Source: Candidatus Glassbacteria bacterium RIFCSPLOWO2_12_FULL_58_11 (GTDB lineage Bacteria; Gemmatimonadota; Glassbacteria; GWA2-58-10). From it: a DNA stretch of 7,086 nucleotides. The position numbers and the translations under genes are program-made. The stretch covers positions 9,142 to 16,227 of the forward strand of contig MFIX01000044.1 in the NCBI GenBank assembly GCA_001780825.1. The letters are read 5' to 3'. This document shows, one piece after another, positions 1 through 4,849 of the stretch. The notes below the pieces were generated by a model. That model was given only the letters and a program-made list of their open reading frames with translations. It was not told where the DNA came from and ran no database searches. Positions within the stretch are counted from its first letter, which is position 1. The number at the start of each line of letters is the position of its first letter.

Positions 1-100
1 GACGACTTTTATTATTGACCGCCGGGGTAAGCTGGTGGACGGAGTCGTGGGCGAGCGACCGAAATCCTTCTTTGAGAAGAAGATCATGAACCTCTTTTGA
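1..100 (+). CDS. TlpA/thioredoxin-like redoxin, C-terminal end (partial)
   Basis: Only the last 32 codons are in the window, read from base 2 to the TGA at 98-100. The peptide begins TTFIIDRRGKLVDGVVG. This fits the strand just after the cis-proline in TlpA/ResA-like thiol-disulfide oxidoreductases, where the usual pattern is P-T-T-F-x-I-D-x-x-G-K-x-x-x-x-x-x-G. A short amphipathic final helix ending in LF follows. The CxxC active site would lie upstream, so whether the protein is catalytic cannot be judged. Family members are usually periplasmic and handle disulfides of secreted proteins, which would suit the envelope genes downstream. The 27-residue end matches a second tail at 1969-2052. 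The family call rests on a short segment but the pattern is characteristic. Confidence 0.7.
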   Translation, partial: TTFIIDRRGKLVDGVVGERPKSFFEKKIMNLF

Positions 101-196
101 TGGGTTCAGCTTGAAAGATTTTTCTCATAGAGGGGAGAGCAGCAAGTTCCGGGGGCCTGGCTTTTAAAATGCTTCGCCAAAAAGGAGGAGGAACCG

Positions 197-1090
197 ATGT
201 TGAATAAAGCCCTATTTGTCTTCTTAATTCTGCCTGGTCTTTGCCAGTCACTGGCAGCACCCGGCAGTATATATGCCTTGGATAAACCGGCAGCCGCGGA
301 CATATTGAAAATCCCCGGGCCCGACCGTGTTCAAATTTTGAGATTGGCGGATGGTTCGACTCTGGTGGGCCGGATTGTTGAGATCGGGGACGGCGCCGTT
401 GAATTCGAGACCCGCATGGGGCGGCTGAGTGTCCCTGTTACGGCAATAAAGAAGGTCGAAGAAGTACCTGCCTCTGCGATCCGGAATGGCGAGTACTGGT
501 TCCCGAACCCGAACTCCACCCGGCTTTTTTTCGCTCCGACCGCGCGGACCCTCAAGCGCGGTGAAAAATATTTCTCCGATTACTATTTGTTTTTCCCGGC
601 GCTGACTGTCGGCGTGACCGATAAAATCACTCTCGGCGGCGGAATGTCGATTTTCCCCGGCGCTGATCTGGATCAGCAGTTATTTTATCTGACACCCAAG
701 ATCGGCCTCAAATCCATTAACAATCTCCACTTTGCCGCGGGGGCGCTGCTGCTGAAAGCGCCGGACAATCCTGTGGTCGGAATTTTCTACGGCCTGGGGA
801 CTTTCGGAACGCCGGACGCCAGTATTTCGGCGGGCCTGGGATACGGTTATTCCGGCCGCCACCTGGCCGAAAAACCGATGTTGATGCTCGGCGGTGAAAA
901 ACGCATCTCGCGGCGGGTGGCGCTGGTCTCGGAAAACTGGGTCATTCCGGGGCTGGACCAGCCGCTGGTTTCGTATGGGGTCCGTTTCTTCGGTGAAGGC
1001 TTGAGCTTTGACCTGGCCCTAATTAATCCGCTTGGCGAAGACGCCATCTTCCCGGGAATCCCTTACATCGACCTGGTTTACAAGTTCTGA
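197..1090 (+). CDS. Secreted, probable outer-membrane beta-barrel protein with N-terminal small beta domain
   Basis: This 297-residue protein has no assigned function that I know. Residues 1-20 or 1-27 form a signal peptide: Lys4, a hydrophobic run FVFLILPGL, and a possible cut after SLA or IYA. Residues 44-90 read like a small SH3/LSm-type beta domain, with DGSTLVGRI, then a G-x-V-x-F-x-T strand, then LSVPVTAIKKVEEV. Residues 103-297 are rich in alternating strands and glycine (TVGVTDKITLGGGMS) and end in YKF. A final aromatic residue is typical of outer-membrane barrels recognised by BamA. The stretch NPNSTRLFFAPTARTLKRGE resembles a recurrent uncharacterised family in Bacteroidota-like genomes; this is from memory. 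The start is fixed by AAGGAGGAGG at 182-191. The lipoprotein gene follows 78 bp downstream on the same strand. Location is inferred from sequence only. Confidence 0.8.
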   Translation: MLNKALFVFLILPGLCQSLAAPGSIYALDKPAAADILKIPGPDRVQILRLADGSTLVGRIVEIGDGAVEFETRMGRLSVPVTAIKKVEEVPASAIRNGEYWFPNPNSTRLFFAPTARTLKRGEKYFSDYYLFFPALTVGVTDKITLGGGMSIFPGADLDQQLFYLTPKIGLKSINNLHFAAGALLLKAPDNPVVGIFYGLGTFGTPDASISAGLGYGYSGRHLAEKPMLMLGGEKRISRRVALVSENWVIPGLDQPLVSYGVRFFGEGLSFDLALINPLGEDAIFPGIPYIDLVYKF

Positions 1091-1168
1091 TGGCATTGTC
1101 AGGCCTGTGCCTGTAACTATCCGCTGCGGGCCGGGCGGTGTGGGAGTTCGTTAAAAGGAGGCTTAACC

Positions 1169-1642
1169 ATGAAAGGAAAGGCTTTTTACGGAGTTGCCGT
1201 TTGCCTGATTGCCGTGCTGACAAGCCTTTTCAGCGGGTGCGCGTTGATGATGAAAGGCGGGAAATCACAGAGCCTGAGTATCAAATCTACTCCACCCGGA
1301 GCGCAGGTTTATTTGGATGGGAATCTTTCGGGCGACACGCCCTGCGCGCTCAAGCCGGCGCTGAAAAAAGACCATGTCCTCGAATTCCGCAAGGAGGGTT
1401 ACGAGAAACAAATAGTCCTTGTGGCGAATAAACTTGGCGCCGGGTGGGCGGCTCTCGATCTTCTCTTTGGCGCACTGCTCTTCCCGCTTGGCATAATGGC
1501 AGTAGCTAATCCCGAAGATAAAGTAGCAGGACTAATGCTGCTTGCTGTCAGCGTACTCCCTGTTTCAGTCGATGCCGCAACCGGGGCCTGGAACCACCTG
1601 GAGCGCAACGAGCTTGAAGTCACTCTGAACAAGGAAAGGTGA
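1169..1642 (+). CDS. PEGA-domain lipoprotein
   Basis: This 157-residue lipoprotein starts with basic residues and a hydrophobic run, then the lipobox LFSGC, with the lipidated cysteine at residue 24. Residues 35-80 form a PEGA domain: SLSIKSTPPGAQVYLDGN, then the G-x-T-P turn and HVLEFRKEGYEKQIV. PEGA domains are small surface beta folds found in envelope proteins. Two hydrophobic glycine/alanine segments follow, at about 88-112 and 119-135. The end VDAATGAWNHLERNELEVTL matches the closing pattern D-x-x-T-G-A-x-x-x-L of a known PEGA lipoprotein subfamily, so the hairpin belongs to the family and is not a fusion. Ribosome site AAGGAGG lies at 1155-1161, 7 bases before ATG. The MFS remnant starts 3 bases after this stop, so the two were probably translationally coupled. 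Role unknown; probably envelope-anchored in the periplasm. Confidence 0.85.
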   Translation: MKGKAFYGVAVCLIAVLTSLFSGCALMMKGGKSQSLSIKSTPPGAQVYLDGNLSGDTPCALKPALKKDHVLEFRKEGYEKQIVLVANKLGAGWAALDLLFGALLFPLGIMAVANPEDKVAGLMLLAVSVLPVSVDAATGAWNHLERNELEVTLNKER

Positions 1643-1645
1643 GCC

Positions 1646-1968
1646 ATGTCCCGAGCCTCCTCGCTTAATCGCCTGCATGTCGGCGCCTGGGCGCTTTATG
1701 ATTTTGCCAACTCTTCTTATTCAGCGGTGATCACCGCGGCGGGTTTCGGCGCGTATTACGCGGGAACGATCGTCGGGAATACCGAGGGATTGGGCGATTG
1801 GTGGTGGGGCAGAGTCGGCTCCGTGTCTGTTCTCGTGGTAGCCCTTTCCTCTCCGCTGCTGGGCTCGATTGCGGACCTGGCGGAGTCCGCAAGAAAATGC
1901 TCCTGCTCTATACCTCCCTCTGCGTCATTTCTGTCGCCCTGTTGGCCACCCTCGAGCCGGGTCGCGCA
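1646..1968 (+). pseudogene. UMF1-type MFS permease, broken N-terminal fragment
   Basis: The start MSRASSLNRLHVGAWALYDF then ANSSYSAVI is the hallmark N-terminus of the UMF1/Atg22-like branch of the major facilitator superfamily. Helix 1, a second hydrophobic stretch (SVLVVALSSPLLGSIADL) and, after a frame change, GGVRKKMLLLYTSLCVISVA are recognisable. The last of these is the MFS loop and following helix. The frame changes near 1877-1881: adding one G after CTGG restores DLGGVRKK. Family homology ends around 1955 (ATLEPG), leaving roughly 105 of the usual 400-450 residues and two or three of twelve helices. The original frame stops at 2000-2002. Such a fragment cannot transport. The start lies 3 bases after the lipoprotein stop, and the ribosome site AAGGAAAGG overlaps that gene's end. 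The frameshift could be a sequencing error; the truncation is harder to explain that way. Confidence 0.85.
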
Positions 1969-2052
1969 GACCGTCAGGGCAAGCTGGAAGATGGGGTCGT
2001 AGGAAGCCGCGATAAAGCGTATTTCGCGAGTAAGATCAGCAGCCTGTTTTAG
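1969..2052 (+). pseudogene. Redoxin (TlpA-like) C-terminal remnant fused to the MFS fragment
   Basis: These 27 codons plus TAG read DRQGKLEDGVVGSRDKAYF and end in KISSLF. They align without gaps to the tail of the redoxin at 17-100, with 17 of 27 residues identical, including DR-GKL-DGVVG and the final LF. No thioredoxin fold or CxxC precedes it. The upstream bases are MFS sequence in the same frame, so as it stands the tail could only be made as part of the chimera. The codons differ from those of the first copy at many third positions, so this is a diverged paralogue, not a recent copy. A deletion joining a permease gene to a redoxin gene explains it most simply. An assembly join is the main alternative. 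Confidence 0.72.
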
Positions 2053-2053
2053 C

Positions 2054-2082
2054 TTTCTTTAGCCGGGCCTGCAATGTATTAT
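2054..2082 (+). promoter_or_regulatory. Weak sigma70-like promoter candidate
   Basis: TATTAT at 2077-2082 matches TATAAT at five of six positions. It follows a poor -35 (TTTCTT at 2054-2059) by 17 bases and sits in the 50-base gap before the four-helix membrane protein gene. The same -10 hexamer, followed by TC, is seen upstream of the cyclase gene. The -35 is weak and the organism's promoter consensus is unknown. Confidence 0.25.
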
Positions 2083-2102
2083 TCACATTCTAAGGAGGCT
2101 CC

Positions 2103-2525
2103 ATGACAACCGCAGCCGTAAAAGCCGACAGTTCCGCCCGGACCATCCGCTGGGCCGCGCGCATCTGGAGCCTTCTCAGCCTGGGCTTTCTCCTGTTAAT
2201 GTTTATCGGCGAGGGGTTGGGGTCCGCCTCCTGGGCCGGGCTCAGCCGCCGCGAAATAATCCTGATGCTCTTTTTCCCGCTGGGGGTCAGCCTCGGAATG
2301 CTGCTCGCCTGGCTCTGGGAAGGCCTGGGAGGCGCTTTTACTCTGGCCAGCCTGGCGGCTTTCTACACGGTTCATTACCTGTCCACGGGCCGGTTCCCGG
2401 GCGGTCCCTGGTTTATGATTGTCGCCGCTCCGGGGTTCCTGTTCCTGCTTTCGCGGCTGCTGAATGCCGGCAGAGGCCGGGCCAGAGGCGGAAGACCGGT
2501 CCCCCGCTCCGCGGGCCGTCATTAG
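2103..2525 (+). CDS. Small four-helix integral membrane protein of unknown function
   Basis: The 140-residue product has no signal peptide and four predicted membrane helices, at about 17-39, 50-70, 74-93 and 102-120. Short loops and a basic, Arg/Gly-rich tail (121-140) suggest a cytoplasmic C-terminus. Recognisable stretches are IRWAARIWSLLSLGFLLLMF, IGEG, LFFPLGVSLGMLLAW, WEGLGG and WFMIVAAPGFLFLLS. They recall a widespread family of small membrane proteins annotated only as a domain of unknown function, possibly DUF7670; I am recalling the number, not looking it up. No catalytic motif is visible. The ATG is set by AAGGAGG at 2092-2098, 4 bases upstream. The gene lies 50 bp after the MFS/redoxin chimera and may share its transcript or use the weak promoter in that gap. 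The following 219 bases carry no gene. Confidence 0.8.
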   Translation: MTTAAVKADSSARTIRWAARIWSLLSLGFLLLMFIGEGLGSASWAGLSRREIILMLFFPLGVSLGMLLAWLWEGLGGAFTLASLAAFYTVHYLSTGRFPGGPWFMIVAAPGFLFLLSRLLNAGRGRARGGRPVPRSAGRH

Positions 2526-2682
2526 CCCTTATTTTTCGCTCAGCCCCTCCCGGAGAAGGATGCCCCGGCGCAGCCGGAAGGAATGTGCTTTCAGGCTGAA
2601 CGGCCCGCCACATGCGCATTCTTCCAAATTCCCTTTCGACTTTTTCCGCCAGACAGCTCAGCCCGCCTGACCGCATATATTC
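2526..2682. other. Intergenic stretch without a recognised gene
   Basis: This is the part of the gap before the cyclase promoter candidate. Open frames exist on both strands, but they are low-complexity Arg/Pro/Ser-rich reading of GC-rich DNA with no ribosome site and no family resemblance. I found no tRNA cloverleaf, no strong hairpin with a T-tract, and no repeats. Base composition shifts from GC-rich to AT-rich toward the 3' end, as expected for a promoter region. Confidence 0.5.
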
Positions 2683-2712
2683 TTGATTTATTCCAGCCAT
2701 AGCTGATATTAT
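2683..2712 (+). promoter_or_regulatory. Sigma70-like promoter candidate for the cyclase/TPR gene
   Basis: TTGATT (2683-2688, four of six to TTGACA) and TATTAT (2707-2712, five of six to TATAAT) are separated by 18 bases in an AT-rich stretch just before the gene. Transcription would begin near 2719. That leaves a 5' leader of about 25 bases to the ATG at 2745, but only about 8 to the TTG at 2727, so it favours the ATG start. No operator repeat is evident around it. Confidence 0.42.
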
Positions 2713-2744
2713 TCCCCGTCAACTACTTGGAGAAACGGGGCAAT

Positions 2745-4688
2745 ATGGGCCATATGTCAAGAAAATTAGCCGCAATCATGTTCAGCGACATTGCCGGCTT
2801 TACCGCCATAATGGCCCGGGACGAGCAAAAAGCGCTCGAGGCCCTGCAAAAGACGCGCGATACACTGAAACCCCTGATCGAGTATTATAACGGCGAATGG
2901 CTGAAAGAGATGGGCGATGGCGCGCTCTCCTGTTTCGAAAGCGCCGTGGAGGCGGTCAACTGCGCCCTGGAAGTCCAGCGCGCCCTGAAAGACGAAGCGG
3001 ATTTCAAGCTCCGTATCGGCATACATCTCGGGGATGTGGTATTTACCGGGGGTGATGTATTCGGGGATGGAGTCAATGTGGCCTCCCGGATCTATCCCCT
3101 GGCCGAGCCCGGGGGAATCTGTATCAGCGAAGAGGTCCATCACAATATCCGCAACCAGCCCGGTATCGAGGCAAAATTTCTCGGCGAAAAGCAGTTGAAA
3201 AACATAGACCACAGCGTGATGGTCTATGCGCTCGATCTGGGGAGCCTGGCCGAGGCCGCACTTTCGCCTTATCCGGTCAAACCCTCCGCTCCAAGCAAAG
3301 CCCGGCCCTCCATCGCGGTGATGCCATTTGTCAACATGAGCCAGGACCCCGAGCAGGAATATTTCTGCGATGGCCTGACCGAGGAGATTATCAATGTCCT
3401 GACCCAGGTGGATGATTTGCGGGTAGTGGCCCGTACTTCCTCTTTCGTTTTCAAGGGCCGGAACGAGGACATCCGCGAGATCGGCCGGAGATTAAACGTG
3501 GAAACGCTGCTCGAGGGCAGTATCCGGAAATCCGGCACTCGTCGCCGTATCACCGCCCAGTTGATCAAGGTGGAGGATGGCTGCCACCTCTGGTCAGAGC
3601 GCTTCGACCGCGAGCTGGAGGATGTGTTCGCGGTCCAGGATGAGATAGCCCTGGCGATAGTGCGGGAACTGAAAGTCCGGCTGCTGAAAGGCGAAAAAGC
3701 CAGATTGACCCGCCGGCGCACGGACAACCTGGAGGCCTATAACCTGTATCTCAAAGGCCTTTACTATCTCCGGACGCTAAACGCCGCGGGCTATGTAAAG
3801 GCTGTAGAATTTTTCAGCCAGGCCCTCGAAAAAGACCAGAACTACGCCCTGGCCTATGATGGACTGGGCCGGGTTAATATCAGCCGCTCCTACTGGCTCA
3901 ATGCCGTGCCCGCCGAGGCTTTTCCCGAGGCCCGCGAATTCACGAAAAAGGCCCTGGAGCTGGACTCCGGGCTCGGCGAGGCGCATGCCTCGCTGGGCTT
4001 TATCAGCGCGATTTACTACTGGAACTGGAAGCTCGCCGAGCGGGAATTCAATCTGGCCGTTTCCCTGAACCCGAACTCACCCCACAGCCACATCTACTAT
4101 TCCTTTTACCTGACTGTCCTGGGCCGTCACGAAGAGGCGGTTCGCGAAGCGCGGCGCGCTCAGGAGCTCGACCCGCTCTCGGGCTTTATCAACACTCACC
4201 TGAGCACCGCGCTGATCTACGCCCGCCGCTACGATGAGGCGATCGAGGAGCTGCGGATGTCGCTGGCCATGAGTCCCGGCTATTTCCTCACGCACCTTCA
4301 CCTTGGAATGGCCTACCGGGCGAAAGAGCTGCTGCAGGAGGCGGAGGCAGAGCTGGAACGGGCGCTCGAGCTATCCGGAGGCAACGCCTGGGTGACTGTC
4401 AACCTGGCGACTATGTATTGCCAGGCCGGTAAGGCGGAGCTCGCGGATAAGCTGTTCAGGGAACTGAAAAAGAGATCGAAAAGCGAGTATGTCCCGCCGA
4501 TGTGTTTTTATCTCTACCACCTGGCGCGCGGAGACCTGGAACAGGCCCTGACCTGGCTGGAGAGGGCCATCCGGGAGCGGGACAATTTTGTCCTCTGGGG
4601 CATCCTCTCGCCCGAGAAAAGCTTTCAGCTCCCGGAAGATCCGCGTTTCAGGGCTCTGGTGGCCGAGATCGGCCTGGAGAGGCTTTGA
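2745..4688 (+). CDS. Class III adenylate cyclase - TolB-N/FlgO-like - TPR protein
   Basis: The product has 647 residues from the ATG at 2745. Residues 5-165 are a class III nucleotide cyclase domain. Its key residues are all present: metal-binding Asp15 (FSDIAGFT) and Asp58 (EMGDGALSCF), adenine-selecting Lys54 and Asp104 (GGDVFGDGVN), and transition-state Asn111 and Arg115. It should therefore make cAMP from ATP; members work as dimers. After a Pro/Ala linker (about 166-187), residues 188-315 form a TolB-N/FlgO-like domain (SIAVMPFVNMSQDPEQEYF, LLEGSIRKSG). Residues 325-610 are TPR repeats, likely a protein-binding surface. No signal peptide or membrane helix is seen, so it is probably cytoplasmic. 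This architecture is common in soil bacteria with many paralogues; the input signal is usually unknown. GGAG lies at 2729-2732. An in-frame TTG (2727) and ATG (2754) are alternative starts. Its terminator is at 4767-4792. Confidence 0.92.
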   Translation: MGHMSRKLAAIMFSDIAGFTAIMARDEQKALEALQKTRDTLKPLIEYYNGEWLKEMGDGALSCFESAVEAVNCALEVQRALKDEADFKLRIGIHLGDVVFTGGDVFGDGVNVASRIYPLAEPGGICISEEVHHNIRNQPGIEAKFLGEKQLKNIDHSVMVYALDLGSLAEAALSPYPVKPSAPSKARPSIAVMPFVNMSQDPEQEYFCDGLTEEIINVLTQVDDLRVVARTSSFVFKGRNEDIREIGRRLNVETLLEGSIRKSGTRRRITAQLIKVEDGCHLWSERFDRELEDVFAVQDEIALAIVRELKVRLLKGEKARLTRRRTDNLEAYNLYLKGLYYLRTLNAAGYVKAVEFFSQALEKDQNYALAYDGLGRVNISRSYWLNAVPAEAFPEAREFTKKALELDSGLGEAHASLGFISAIYYWNWKLAEREFNLAVSLNPNSPHSHIYYSFYLTVLGRHEEAVREARRAQELDPLSGFINTHLSTALIYARRYDEAIEELRMSLAMSPGYFLTHLHLGMAYRAKELLQEAEAELERALELSGGNAWVTVNLATMYCQAGKAELADKLFRELKKRSKSEYVPPMCFYLYHLARGDLEQALTWLERAIRERDNFVLWGILSPEKSFQLPEDPRFRALVAEIGLERL

Positions 4689-4700
4689 GCCTGAGAGCGG

Positions 4701-4716
4701 GCACGGCATGCCGTGC
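4701..4716. repeat. 16-bp perfect palindrome, possible REP-like element
   Basis: GCACGGCATGCCGTGC is its own reverse complement and starts 12 bases after the cyclase stop codon. The right flank CTCCTAC is not matched on the left, where the bases read GAGAGCGG, so a longer ancestral palindrome may have decayed on that side. There is no T-tract after it, so it is not a classical terminator by itself. It could protect the mRNA 3' end, bind a protein dimer, or be one copy of a dispersed intergenic repeat. Confidence 0.55.
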
Positions 4717-4766
4717 TCCTACATTACAGATTATACGAAAATTGCTTATAAAAGTGAAAACATAGA

Positions 4767-4792
4767 GTTGCTTCCTTTGAAGCAGCCCTTTT
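4767..4792 (+). terminator. Probable intrinsic terminator after the cyclase gene
   Basis: GTTGCTTC (4767-4774) pairs with GAAGCAGC (4779-4786) across a CTTT loop. This gives an 8-bp stem with one U-G pair, followed by CC and TTTT at 4789-4792. The site lies 79 bases past the cyclase stop, between convergent genes, where a terminator is expected. The T-tract is short, so efficiency may be modest. On the opposite strand the hairpin is followed by a poorer T-run, so service to the minus-strand gene is less likely. Confidence 0.55.
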
Positions 4793-4849
4793 GAAATATC
4801 TAGTTCTTAGCAGCTTATATCAAATTTTGACTCCGCCACTGTAAAAATA

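Noticed and set aside
111..139. Promoter for the barrel gene using TTGAAA at 111-116
   Set aside because: No -10-like hexamer occurs 16-18 bases downstream; that position reads GGAGAG. The nearest AT-rich hexamer is only 9 bases away.
1100..1113. Hairpin CAGGC-CTGT-GCCTG after the barrel gene
   Set aside because: The stem has only 5 bp and no T-tract follows, so it is not supported as a terminator. It may be chance in GC-rich DNA.
1138..1431. 97-residue frame overlapping the PEGA lipoprotein gene
   Set aside because: It begins at a GTG without a ribosome site and lies in another frame of a gene with a clear lipobox and PEGA motif.
2464..2670. Possible 68-residue gene overlapping the end of the membrane protein gene
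   Set aside because: It overlaps the preceding gene out of frame, has no ribosome site, and is a Pro/Ser/Arg-rich sequence with no recognisable motif.
2727..2744. TTG at 2727 as the cyclase start
   Set aside because: It lacks an upstream ribosome site and would lie about 8 bases from the predicted transcript start. It adds only EKRGN-type residues before the family N-terminus. The ATG at 2745 fits better, with 2754 as second choice.
4502..4765. Small frames over the cyclase 3' end and gap
   Set aside because: Two overlapping frames (4502-4765 and 4588-4794) are shifted readings of the TPR region with no start signals or motifs.
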